Assembly: GCA_021780015.1 (NCBI GenBank) | Contig: JAJXZN010000260.1 | Coordinates: 1 to 9,451, forward strand | Reading direction: 5' to 3' | Length of the DNA stretch: 9,451 nt | DNA from: Pseudomonadota bacterium | Lineage (GTDB): Bacteria > Pseudomonadota > Alphaproteobacteria > Rhizobiales > Beijerinckiaceae | In this document: one piece after another, positions 1-6,195 of the stretch | Layout: every line of letters starts with the position of its first letter | How positions within the stretch are numbered: position 1 is the stretch's first letter | The notes under the pieces: generated by a model | Databases searched by the model: none | What the model saw: only the letters and a program-made list of their open reading frames with translations | Told to the model about the DNA's origin: nothing | Position numbers and translations under genes: made by a program

Positions 1-25
1 GCTCGACTGAGAAGCTTGGCTTGGG

Positions 26-784
26 TTATCGACTCCAAGGATATGGCAGCGCACTAAAGGGCGCCCCGGCGGCTTCGATTTGTCGCGCGGCCGCCAAGTG
101 CTTGGGATTCGCCGTGTCAAAGGTCTCGTCGGTTGCCGCCATAAGGAGACCGCCGTCCGGCCGGCGTTCGACGACGGCCGAAGCCGGCGGCGTGATCAAA
201 GAGGCAAACCGTGGCGCGACATAGGTGATCCAGGCGAACGGAAACTTCCGCCGCAGGTCCCAATCTTTTGGCCAGAGGTCCGTGATGTTCGCAGGAGCGG
301 CCAAGCCTATTGTGGCTTCGAATGTTTCCGCGAGTGCAAGAAGCGCGCTTCTGAATATTCTAAAGGTGGTCAGATCGGAATCTGGCGCCACGCCGTAATC
401 CGTCCGGAGAGATATTCTGTTCAGGGGGTAGTTAATCGGAGAGCCGGCAAACATGTCGATTTGGAAGCTACGCGGTCCTCGCTTTGAAGCCATATTGTTG
501 CGCGTAAAAAATTGGTAGCCATCTATCGGCAGAGGTTCTCCCGTGTCGCTTGTCGCGACCTTGGCGGCGATCTTTTCGGCCAGCGTCGCGACGTCCGTGT
601 CGAAAGGCAAGGGATGACGGATATCGGGCCATATATACCAATGCGCAAAAATCGGGTCGATCGTTTGAAAGCGCGCGATCAGTTTGAGCCAGCGCGCGGC
701 GAGCTCCTCGGGCGTTTCTGCACGCCCCTGCCAGAAGAGGCTGATGAAATAATCCAATCCCGGTATCGGTTGCGGCGGTGTCAT
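26..784 (-). CDS. Probable Imm52-family immunity protein (252 aa)
   Basis: Soluble protein of 252 residues with no signal peptide or membrane segment. The N-terminal stretch at residues 12-50 (aromatic strand, then a helix with EELAARW, then IDPIFAHWY) and the late FAWITYV segment near residues 183-189 resemble, from memory, the Imm52 family of predicted immunity proteins in polymorphic toxin systems, often paired with Tox-REase-5 nuclease toxins. Such proteins are thought to bind and neutralise a cognate toxin in the cytoplasm. The ATG start is supported by AGGAGG (plus-strand 790-795) five bases upstream; the stop is TAA. No toxin gene is visible: upstream lies a non-coding gap and an unrelated kinase, and downstream the window ends 25 bp after the stop. 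Stretches of the gene look more AT-rich than its neighbours, which would fit acquired DNA. The coding call is firm; the family call is moderate. Confidence 0.65.
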   Translation of the reverse strand: MTPPQPIPGLDYFISLFWQGRAETPEELAARWLKLIARFQTIDPIFAHWYIWPDIRHPLPFDTDVATLAEKIAAKVATSDTGEPLPIDGYQFFTRNNMASKRGPRSFQIDMFAGSPINYPLNRISLRTDYGVAPDSDLTTFRIFRSALLALAETFEATIGLAAPANITDLWPKDWDLRRKFPFAWITYVAPRFASLITPPASAVVERRPDGGLLMAATDETFDTANPKHLAAARQIEAAGAPFSALPYPWSR

Positions 785-789
785 CGGCG

Positions 790-795
790 CCTCCT
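790..795 (-). promoter_or_regulatory. Ribosome binding site of the Imm52-like gene
   Basis: On the minus strand the bases read AGGAGG, five bases before the ATG at 784. This is a near-perfect Shine-Dalgarno sequence and fixes the start of the immunity-like gene. Confidence 0.6.
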
Positions 796-802
796 CGGCG
801 CG

Positions 803-831
803 AGACTAAGGCGAGCGGCTGAAGCCGTCAA
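803..831 (-). promoter_or_regulatory. Candidate sigma-70 promoter for the Imm52-like gene
   Basis: Reading the minus strand, TTGACG (plus 826-831) and TAGTCT (plus 803-808) are separated by exactly 17 bases, close to the housekeeping -35/-10 pattern. Transcription would begin around 796, almost at the ribosome binding site, so the leader would be very short. Found by eye only; such matches occur by chance. It does suggest the gene is transcribed alone rather than from an upstream toxin gene. Confidence 0.35.
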
Positions 832-959
832 GAACATAACGGGAACAAGCATCAGACGAAATTTCGCGGAAGAGATGTGGCATAAGGATGCTCCCTAAAA
901 TCGGAAGCGGCGGCGCCGGCTTTTGAACCTTCGGCCCCTTCGCGTCGTTTTCCTCCAGC

Positions 960-966
960 AAGGGGG
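960..966 (+). promoter_or_regulatory. Ribosome binding site supporting the GTG start of the PfkB kinase
   Basis: AAGGGGG sits 8 bases before the GTG at 975. It is the reason for choosing that non-ATG start. Confidence 0.5.
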
Positions 967-974
967 CGATTGGC

Positions 975-1862
975 GTGCAGGCTTTGTTCATCGGTCAGAC
1001 CTATATCGATGTCACCCTGCTCTGCGACGCCGTTCCGAGCGGCGACAACAAGACGGTGGCGCGCGATTATGCCGTCTCCTTCGGCGGCAATGCCGTCACC
1101 GCCGCGTTCGCCTGCGCCAAACTGGGCTATGTTCCCGATCTCGTTGCCACGGTGGCCGACGATTGGCTCGGCCGCATGTTCCTCGACATGGCGCGGCACT
1201 ATAAGATCCGCGTCCATCCGCGCCATGTCGGACGCTCGTCGCTGTCCTTCGTCCTCCCCAACAACGGCAAGCGCGCCATCATCCGCGCCCGCGACGACAA
1301 GTTTCTGCACCCTTTTCCGCATCTCGATCTCGATGGCTGCCGGGCGCTGCATCTCGACGGCCATCAGGGCGATGCGGCGCTCCACTATGCCAAGCTTTGC
1401 CGCGAACGCGGCATCCTGACCTCGCTCGACGGCGGCGGCGTGCGCGGCAATCTCGACGAACTCTTGGGCTTCATCGATGTCGCGATCGTCGCCGAACGGC
1501 TGTGCGAGCAGATGAAGCTGACGCCGCAGCAGATGATCGAATATCTAAAGGCGAGAGGCTGCCGCATCGGCGGCGTGACGCAGGGCGAGCGCGGCCTCTT
1601 CTGGTACGATGAGGATGGCGCGGTTTCGTCCTTGCCCGCCCTACCCGTTCCGGCGGAAAAGATCGTCGATACATCGGGTGCCGGCGATGTCTTCCACGGC
1701 GCCTACATCGCGTCCTATTTAGCGGCGCCGGACAAAGGTTTCGCGGCGCATTTCCGCTTTGCCCGTGCCGCCGCGGCCTACAAGATCACCCATGTCGGCA
1801 ATGAAGCCGGCCTGCCGACGCAGGCCGATGTCGCGCTGCTCATGCGGGAATTTGCGGCGTGA
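975..1862 (+). CDS. PfkB-family (ribokinase-like) sugar kinase, 295 aa
   Basis: Cytoplasmic ATP-dependent kinase of the PfkB/ribokinase family, which phosphorylates a sugar or nucleoside hydroxyl. The N-terminal signature is the glycine-rich FGGNAVTAA near residues 36-44, where the substrate is gripped. The C-terminal signature [12 protein letters not shown] at residues 232-243 holds the anion-hole glycines and the catalytic base Asp238. At 295 residues it is full length for the family. The start is GTG at 975, preceded by AAGGGGG at 960-966 with 8 bases of spacing; no better start lies near. The substrate cannot be read from sequence, and no transporter or other sugar gene is adjacent. It seems to be a single-gene unit, and its last 23 bp overlap the 3' end of the convergent glyQ gene. 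The family is certain; the specific activity is unknown. Confidence 0.92.
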   Translation: MQALFIGQTYIDVTLLCDAVPSGDNKTVARDYAVSFGGNAVTAAFACAKLGYVPDLVATVADDWLGRMFLDMARHYKIRVHPRHVGRSSLSFVLPNNGKRAIIRARDDKFLHPFPHLDLDGCRALHLDGHQGDAALHYAKLCRERGILTSLDGGGVRGNLDELLGFIDVAIVAERLCEQMKLTPQQMIEYLKARGCRIGGVTQGERGLFWYDEDGAVSSLPALPVPAEKIVDTSGAGDVFHGAYIASYLAAPDKGFAAHFRFARAAAAYKITHVGNEAGLPTQADVALLMREFAA

Positions 1863-2802
1863 CGCGATCGGCGCCGCCGCCGGCGGTCTTGAGCCACGCG
1901 GCGCCGCAAGCCTTCGCCAAATCGCGCACGCGCAGGATGTAGCTCTGCCGCTCGGTCACCGAGATGACGCCGCGGGCGTCGAGCAGATTGAAAATGTGCG
2001 AGGCCTTGATGCACTGGTCATAGGCCGGCAGAACCAGAAGATGCCGCGCGCCGCGATCGCCTCGTTCGAGCAGCGCTTTGCACTCGGCCTCAGCATCGGC
2101 GAAGTGCTGGAACAGGACCGCCGTATCCGCATATTCGAAATTGTAGCGCGAATATTCCTGCTCGGCCTGTCTGAACACGTCGGCGTAGGTCAGCTTCTCG
2201 TCGCCGTCGCGGCCGTTGAAGTTGAGATCCATGATGCTTTCGACGTTCTGCAGATAGCAGGCGAGCCGCTCAAGCCCATAGGTCAGTTCGCCCCCGACCG
2301 GCGCGCATTCGATGCCAGCGACCTGCTGGAAATAGGTGAATTGCGAGACTTCCATGCCATCGCACCAGACTTCCCAGCCAAGGCCCCAAGCGCCGAGCGT
2401 CGGGCTTTCCCAATCGTCCTCGACGAAGCGGATATCGTGCAAGGCGAGATCGATGCCGATCGCCTTGAGCGACCCCAGATAGAGGTCTTGCAGGTTTTCC
2501 GGCGACGGCTTCAGGATGACCTGGAATTGATAATAATGCTGCAGCCGGTTGGGATTGTCGCCATAGCGGCCGTCCTTCGGCCGGCGCGACGGCTGGACGT
2601 AAGCTGCCCGCCACGGCAGCGGCCCGAGCGCACGCAGAAAGGTCGCCGGATGGAACGTGCCGGCGCCGACCTCCATGTCATAAGGCTGCAGGATGGCGCA
2701 TCCCTGCGCCGCCCAGAAGGCCTGCAACCGCAGGATGAGACCCTGAAATGACCGCTTCGGATCGGCGCCCTCTGTCACATCCACCTTCGTGAGATCGCTC
2801 AT
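1840..2802 (-). CDS. glyQ: Glycine--tRNA ligase alpha subunit
   Basis: Alpha subunit of the bacterial alpha2-beta2 glycyl-tRNA synthetase, a class II enzyme that charges tRNA-Gly in the cytoplasm; this subunit holds the catalytic core for glycyl-adenylate formation. Hallmarks near the N-terminus are the [17 protein letters not shown] segment, [22 protein letters not shown], and the [19 protein letters not shown] block. Further on, [18 protein letters not shown] and [16 protein letters not shown] are equally characteristic. I chose the ATG at 2802 (protein starting MSDLTKVD, 320 aa). A TTG-initiated extension to 2883 would add 27 unconserved-looking residues. The ribosome binding site here is poor. 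In many alphaproteobacteria glyS lies just downstream, but here the next thing downstream is the convergent sugar kinase, with a 23-bp overlap. The identification is secure. Confidence 0.96.
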   Translation of the reverse strand: MSDLTKVDVTEGADPKRSFQGLILRLQAFWAAQGCAILQPYDMEVGAGTFHPATFLRALGPLPWRAAYVQPSRRPKDGRYGDNPNRLQHYYQFQVILKPSPENLQDLYLGSLKAIGIDLALHDIRFVEDDWESPTLGAWGLGWEVWCDGMEVSQFTYFQQVAGIECAPVGGELTYGLERLACYLQNVESIMDLNFNGRDGDEKLTYADVFRQAEQEYSRYNFEYADTAVLFQHFADAEAECKALLERGDRGARHLLVLPAYDQCIKASHIFNLLDARGVISVTERQSYILRVRDLAKACGAAWLKTAGGGADRVTPQIPA

Positions 2803-3004
2803 GAACCCGTCGTTACGCCCGAAGGACTGTTTCGCTCCATGACGAAGCGCGCGAAGACTGTCCGGACTGTCACGCCTGATCAACGGGTTTTAATCAAATC
2901 ATCGAGGCGTGCAAGGTGGTGGGTTCACCGTCGTGCTCTATCTCTTGCGCGCTAGACCGCCGAGAGGCGCATTCGAGAAAGGAACGCGTTTCCATTCGTC
3001 AAAC

Positions 3005-3010
3005 AGGAGG
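3005..3010 (+). promoter_or_regulatory. Ribosome binding site fixing the start of the Trp/His-rich protein
   Basis: AGGAGG ends directly before ATG 3011 and six bases before ATG 3017. The normal 6-base spacing selects 3017 over both 3011 and the far upstream in-frame start at 2909. Confidence 0.65.
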
Positions 3011-3016
3011 ATGCCG

Positions 3017-3313
3017 ATGCAAACTCTGCGCAAATTGGCGATGATAGTCTGTCTTTCGGTCCTTGCTCTGGCTTTACCCCACGCCGCGCAAGCCGCGCCG
3101 GCTGCCGGCATGAGTCAGGCGGCACCGGGCGTCGCTGCGAGCCAAGCCTCGTCCGCCGCCGCGCCGATGATTCAAAAAGCCTATTGGCACCGCTGCTGGC
3201 ATTGCTGGCATCATTGGCATCGCTGGCACTATTGGCACCACTGTTGGCATTGCTGGCACCGGTGGCATTATTGGCACCGTTATTATTATGGGCATCCCTA
3301 TTATTATTGGTGA
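3017..3313 (+). CDS. Small exported protein with two Trp-His/CWHC repeat units (98 aa)
   Basis: No family recognised. The protein starts with a clear Sec signal peptide: basic MQTLRK, a hydrophobic core to about residue 20, and an AQA|A cleavage site after residue 26. The first mature 28 residues are Ala/Ser/Gln-rich and probably flexible. Residues 57-72 and 73-88 are two consecutive 16-residue units fitting WHxCWHCWHxWHxWHx exactly, followed by a Tyr-rich end (YYYGHPYYYW). From residue 56 to the end there are 11 Trp, 13 His, 4 Cys and 9 Tyr, with no acidic residue. The two DNA units (3185-3232 and 3233-3280) match at 38 of 48 positions, which suggests an old internal duplication. CWHC is not a heme c motif because no His follows the second Cys directly. 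His and Cys density suggests binding of a transition metal or heme outside the cytoplasm; that is inference. The gene is monocistronic, divergent from glyQ, and has its own terminator-like hairpin. Confidence 0.82.
   Translation: MQTLRKLAMIVCLSVLALALPHAAQAAPAAGMSQAAPGVAASQASSAAAPMIQKAYWHRCWHCWHHWHRWHYWHHCWHCWHRWHYWHRYYYGHPYYYW
3185..3280 (+). repeat. Tandem pair of 48-bp coding repeats (Trp-His units)
   Basis: Two adjacent 48-bp units inside the small exported protein gene each encode WHxCWHCWHxWHxWHx. Within each, a TGGCAY hexamer (Trp-His) recurs every 9 or 12 bases. All TGG codons are unchanged between units. Differences fall on the x codons and on His and Cys third positions, so the protein pattern looks preserved by selection rather than by recent copying. 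Confidence 0.85.
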
Positions 3314-3322
3314 GCGCGATCG

Positions 3323-3342
3323 GAGGCCGGCGGATCGGCCTC
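3323..3342 (+). terminator. Rho-independent-like terminator after the Trp/His-rich gene
   Basis: GAGGCCG (3323-3329) and CGGCCTC (3336-3342) form a perfect 7-bp stem with a 6-base loop, 10 bases after the TGA. The following TCTTTCCTC is pyrimidine-rich rather than a pure T run, so strength is uncertain. It also lies just beyond the 3' end of the convergent methyltransferase gene and could serve both, though no T run follows in that direction. Confidence 0.6.
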
Positions 3343-3349
3343 TCTTTCC

Positions 3350-4105
3350 TCACCAGTCGATCAGTGCCGTCCCGCGATGCAGGGCCTCGGCTTGAGGGCT
3401 GAAACGCCCGCCATCGTGCAGGACGAGCGACGGCGCGATCGTCAGCGGGGCGCGCCGGCCTTTTTGGGCGCGAACCAGGATCCGCGTCGCGGCGCGATCC
3501 GCGCGCGGCAGGACAGGCATGAGCGTCAGCGCTGCATGGCCATCGAGCGCAGCGAGAATGACGGGCAGAGCCTCCGGGCGGTGGATCAAGATCAGCAAAC
3601 CGCCGTCGCCAAGCAGCGCGAGACAGGCCGCAAGCCAATCGGCGAGTGCGCCGGGTCCTGCTGCCGGCATGGCATGGGCGGCGCGTTTGCCGGGGTCGGG
3701 CGAGAGCCGGACCCGCGCCGGGTCCAGAAACGGCGGATTGGTGATCACCAGCGCGGCAGAACCGTCCGCAAGGCCCGCGGCCTGACGGCTGGCGGCGCTC
3801 AACACGTCCGCTTCATAGAGTTCGCCGCGATCCTCGAAGCCGTTCAGCCGGAGATTTTCCCGCGCTAGGGCCGCTGTTTCAGGGTCGTTCTCGACCAGGC
3901 CGAAGCGGAGCCGGGGCCGCAACCGCGCTAGCGCGAGCCCTGCCGCGCCCACGCCGGCGCCGATATCGAGCGCCATTCCCATGCCATCCCGCGGCGCCGC
4001 CGCCGCGAGCAGAACCGCATCCGTCCCGGCGCGATGCCCATGCGGCAATTGGCGCAGATGCAATTGGCCGCCCAGAAAGAGGTCAGCCGCGATCGCCTCA
4101 TCCAC
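3350..4105 (-). CDS. TrmN6-like N6-adenine methyltransferase (COG4123 type), 251 aa
   Basis: SAM-dependent class I methyltransferase resembling tRNA1(Val) A37 N6-methyltransferase (TrmN6/YfiC). Visible motifs, counted from the chosen start, are the SAM-binding ALDIGAGVGAAGLALA at residues 45-60, the acidic end of the next strand (VEND, 71-74), and the catalytic NPPF at 113-116 typical of enzymes methylating an exocyclic amino group. Family members begin with the FLGGQLHLRQLPHGHRAGTDAVLLAA-like block seen here at residues 10-35. The start is the GTG at 4105, with AGGA 8 bases upstream. An in-frame extension to 4225 would read through the previous gene and lacks family features. It overlaps the end of the DUF2007 gene by 8 nt, so the two are probably translationally coupled. 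The exact substrate is uncertain, since COG4123 proteins may act on tRNA or other targets. Confidence 0.85.
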   Translation of the reverse strand: MDEAIAADLFLGGQLHLRQLPHGHRAGTDAVLLAAAAPRDGMGMALDIGAGVGAAGLALARLRPRLRFGLVENDPETAALARENLRLNGFEDRGELYEADVLSAASRQAAGLADGSAALVITNPPFLDPARVRLSPDPGKRAAHAMPAAGPGALADWLAACLALLGDGGLLILIHRPEALPVILAALDGHAALTLMPVLPRADRAATRILVRAQKGRRAPLTIAPSLVLHDGGRFSPQAEALHRGTALIDW

Positions 4106-4322
4106 CGGAGAGTTCCTGCGACAAACCGGCCTCGCGCAGCAGCCGGCGTGCCGGCGCGGCATCGTCGGCCTGGACCAGCACGCGGCGCGGCAGGAAGCCG
4201 AGCGATCCCTCGATGGCGCTGGCAAATTGATCGGCGACGAAGACGTCGATGCCTTGACCCGCCAAAAGCGCTTCGACGGCGGAGATCAACACGAGATCAT
4301 TGGTCCGGATAAGCTCGATCAT
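4098..4322 (-). CDS. DUF2007 domain small protein (74 aa)
   Basis: Short cytoplasmic protein starting MIELIRTNDLVLISAVEALL, the usual opening of DUF2007 proteins, then a Gly-Ile-Asp-Val-Phe-Val strand and a RRVLVQADDAAPARRLL segment near the C-terminus. The pattern suggests a small alpha/beta ferredoxin-like or ACT-like fold. The family is labelled a putative signal-transducing or PII-interacting protein in some resources, but its role is not established. I chose ATG 4322; the TTG at 4340 would add only six residues. The ribosome binding site is weak (GGAAG). It is the first gene of a two-gene operon with the methyltransferase and is divergent from the polyprenyl synthase, an arrangement I recall in many rhizobia. 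Confidence 0.85.
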   Translation of the reverse strand: MIELIRTNDLVLISAVEALLAGQGIDVFVADQFASAIEGSLGFLPRRVLVQADDAAPARRLLREAGLSQELSGG

Positions 4323-4429
4323 GGTCTTCCGCCACAGCAATCGATGATGACTGCAAACTAGACCTTCCGGCCCCTTTGCGCCAGTTTGCCGGGCTCTCGC
4401 ATCCGTGTTCTAAGGTCCGGGCAGCTTGC

Positions 4430-4458
4430 TTGCGGGCCGCCGCGCGGCAGCCTAATTT
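4430..4458 (+). promoter_or_regulatory. Weak candidate promoter for the polyprenyl synthase operon
   Basis: TTGCGG (4430-4435) and TAATTT (4453-4458) are 17 bases apart in the 178-bp divergent gap, 42 bases before the TTG start. The -35 is a poor match. This is an eye-picked guess; apart from it, the gap holds GC-rich sequence with no convincing operator. Confidence 0.25.
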
Positions 4459-4489
4459 GGCGCCGCCCGAACCGGGCACGCTTCCGATT

Positions 4490-4493
4490 GGAG
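4490..4493 (+). promoter_or_regulatory. Ribosome binding site supporting the TTG start at 4501
   Basis: GGAG lies 7 bases before TTG 4501, followed by an AT-rich spacer (AATAAAA). No ATG occurs at a comparable position in frame, so this supports the rare start of the polyprenyl synthase. Confidence 0.55.
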
Positions 4494-4500
4494 AATAAAA

Positions 4501-5514
4501 TTGGGCGTTGTCGTTCCGCTTGAGGAAGCCGCGGGTGAAGGCCGCATCGAGGCCCTGAACCGGCTCGTCGCGCCGGGCATGGAGCGGGTCAATCAGGTCA
4601 TCCTGTCGCATGCCGCATCGCATGTGACGATGATTCCCGACATTGCCAATCATCTGATCACGTCGGGCGGCAAACGGCTGCGGCCCATGCTGACCTTGGC
4701 GACCGCCGGTCTCTGCGATTATGCCGGAAGCGGACATATCAAGCTCGCCGCAGCGGTCGAGTTCATGCACACGGCGACCTTGCTGCACGATGATGTCGTC
4801 GACGAGAGCAATATGCGGCGCGGCAAGCTCGCCGCGCGCATGCTGTGGGGCAACGAGGCCACCGTGCTCGTTGGCGATTTCCTGCTCGGCCAAGCGTTCA
4901 AGATGATGGTCGAAGTCGGCTCGCTGCAAGCGCTCGAAGTGCTTTCCTCGGCCGCCGTAGTGATCGCCGAAGGCGAAGTCATGCAATTGGCCGCCGCCAA
5001 GGATACGCAAACGAGCGAGGACGATTATCTCGCCGTGATTCGCGCCAAGACGGCCGCGCTGTTCGGTGCCGCCGCGGAGGTCGGGCCGATCCTCGCCGGC
5101 CGGCCGAAGGCCGAGATTGCCGCCTGCCGCGGCTACGGCCTTAATCTCGGCATCGCCTTCCAGCTCATCGACGACGCACTCGACTATGGCGGCAAATCGG
5201 CGAAGCTCGGCAAGAATGTCGGCGACGATTTCCGCGAGGGCAAGATCACTTTGCCAGTCGTCCTGTCATTCCGGCGCGGCACCGAGGCCGAACGCAGCTT
5301 CTGGCGCCGCACGCTCGAAGCCGGCGAGATCAGCGACGGCGATCTCGAGACCGCAATTACGATCATGCGCAAACACCGCGGCCTCGAAGACACCGTCGAG
5401 CGGGCGCGTCATTACGGCGCGATGGCGCATGATGCGCTCGAACTTTTCCCGGCTTCGCCGTGGAAAGCGGCGCTGAAAGACGTGGTCGATTTCTGCATCG
5501 AGCGGGCGCATTAA
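4501..5514 (+). CDS. ispB: Long-chain trans-polyprenyl diphosphate synthase (octaprenyl/decaprenyl type), 337 aa
   Basis: Builds the all-trans polyprenyl diphosphate side chain of ubiquinone by adding isopentenyl diphosphate units to an allylic primer. Diagnostic motifs are GGKRLRP at residues 56-62 (isopentenyl diphosphate binding), the first aspartate-rich motif DDVVD at 97-101, KT at 173-174, FQLIDDALDY at 220-229 with the second aspartate motif DDALD, and the GDDFREGKITLP block at 241-252. Small or mid-sized residues ahead of the first DDxxD (TATLLH) fit a long-chain product, but chain length (C40, C45 or C50) cannot be fixed from sequence. In alphaproteobacteria the quinone is usually Q-10, so the product may be decaprenyl diphosphate, and the symbol ispB is by family similarity. 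It starts with TTG at 4501. The ICMT-like gene follows after 26 bp and is probably cotranscribed. Confidence 0.94.
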   Translation: MGVVVPLEEAAGEGRIEALNRLVAPGMERVNQVILSHAASHVTMIPDIANHLITSGGKRLRPMLTLATAGLCDYAGSGHIKLAAAVEFMHTATLLHDDVVDESNMRRGKLAARMLWGNEATVLVGDFLLGQAFKMMVEVGSLQALEVLSSAAVVIAEGEVMQLAAAKDTQTSEDDYLAVIRAKTAALFGAAAEVGPILAGRPKAEIAACRGYGLNLGIAFQLIDDALDYGGKSAKLGKNVGDDFREGKITLPVVLSFRRGTEAERSFWRRTLEAGEISDGDLETAITIMRKHRGLEDTVERARHYGAMAHDALELFPASPWKAALKDVVDFCIERAH

Positions 5515-5540
5515 TCTCCACGCCGTCGAAGGCGGGACCG

Positions 5541-6194
5541 ATGAGATCCAAGCTTGCCGTCCTCTCCGTCGCCCTGGTCCTCCTGCAATTCGGCCTTGCC
5601 GTTTGGGGGCTCGGTAGCCTCGACCGGTTCTTGTCTCATCCGCCGTTGATTGCGCTTTGCGTTGTCGCCGCGACCTTCCTCATCATCTCGTTCTTCTCGA
5701 GCGGCAATCTCAGCAGCGGCGAGCGCGAGGATCGCAGCAATCGCTGGATCTTCATTGCCATTGCCGTGCTCGGCCTTCTGCTCGCCTTCGTGCCGGCCTA
5801 TACGGACCGCATCGGCTTCTGGACCATCGACGGCGAGACGACGCGCTGGATCGGGGTCGGCCTCGTGATCTTGGGCGGGGCGCTGCGGATTTGGCCGGTC
5901 TTCGTGCTCGGCAATCGATTCAGCGGACTGGTCGCCATCCAGCCGGGCCATCGTCTGGTGACGACGGGCCCCTATAGCATGATCCGCAACCCGAGTTATC
6001 TCGGCCTCATCGTCGGCGCTGTCGGCTGGGCCCTTGCCTTCCGCTCGCTTGTCGGCGTGATCCTCGCCCTCCTCCATCTCGTGCCGCTGATCGCACGGAT
6101 GGATTCGGAAGAAGCCTTGCTGCGCAGCCATTTCGGCGCGGAATACGAGGCTTATTATCAGCGGACCTGGCGGCTGCTGCCTTGGCTCTATTAG
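5541..6194 (+). CDS. Isoprenylcysteine methyltransferase-like (ICMT/PEMT-type) membrane protein, 217 aa
   Basis: Polytopic inner-membrane protein with about six hydrophobic segments (roughly residues 4-24, 34-52, 69-87, 103-122, 152-168 and 170-186). The C-terminal region carries the ICMT-family SAM-binding signature: TTGPYSMIRNPSYLG near 141-155, equivalent to the family's RHPxYxG motif, then an acidic pair (SEEALL, near 189-194), FGAEYEAYYQRTWRLLP near 198-214 and a C-terminal Tyr. Bacterial members methylate diverse small lipophilic or thiol substrates, and the substrate here is unknown. The start is ATG 5541, preceded by GGCGGGA; an upstream in-frame start at 5460 would lie inside the preceding gene. 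Its position 26 bp behind the polyprenyl synthase suggests a shared transcript and possibly a prenyl-lipid link, which is inference. Confidence 0.85.
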   Translation: MRSKLAVLSVALVLLQFGLAVWGLGSLDRFLSHPPLIALCVVAATFLIISFFSSGNLSSGEREDRSNRWIFIAIAVLGLLLAFVPAYTDRIGFWTIDGETTRWIGVGLVILGGALRIWPVFVLGNRFSGLVAIQPGHRLVTTGPYSMIRNPSYLGLIVGAVGWALAFRSLVGVILALLHLVPLIARMDSEEALLRSHFGAEYEAYYQRTWRLLPWLY

Positions 6195-6195
6195 A

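Noticed and set aside
1759..2751. Long plus-strand open frame of 330 codons opposite glyQ; similarly 6211-7203 opposite ispE and 7170-9119 opposite the TPR gene
   Set aside because: High-GC antisense shadows of securely identified genes, with low-complexity Arg/Ala-rich translations and no recognisable domains.
2803..2883. Upstream TTG extension of glyQ adding 27 residues
   Set aside because: The extra residues look unlike the GlyQ N-terminus and the ATG at 2802 gives the usual family start. It remains possible since the ATG has a weak ribosome binding site.
2981..3004. GGAAC upstream of the Trp/His gene as an EcfG general-stress promoter
   Set aside because: No matching CGTT element at 16-17 bases downstream, so the consensus is incomplete.
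3185..3280. CWHC as a cytochrome c heme-binding motif or CRISPR-like repeat array
   Set aside because: Heme c needs CxxCH, but Trp follows the second Cys. The DNA repeats are contiguous, imperfect and coding, without spacers.
3184..3402. Leu/Ala-rich plus-strand open frame overlapping the Trp/His repeats, and Met/Pro-rich and Asn/Ala-rich frames on the opposite strand (2952-3638, 3074-3295)
   Set aside because: These are mechanical products of reading the TGGCAY repeat in other frames. None has a convincing ribosome binding site, and the Trp-His frame alone has a signal peptide, AGGAGG and a stop just before a terminator.
3350..4225. Long version of the methyltransferase starting at 4225
   Set aside because: The extra 40 residues are Arg/Cys/Pro-rich shadow translation of the DUF2007 gene; the GTG at 4105 has a suitable AGGA and the family begins there.
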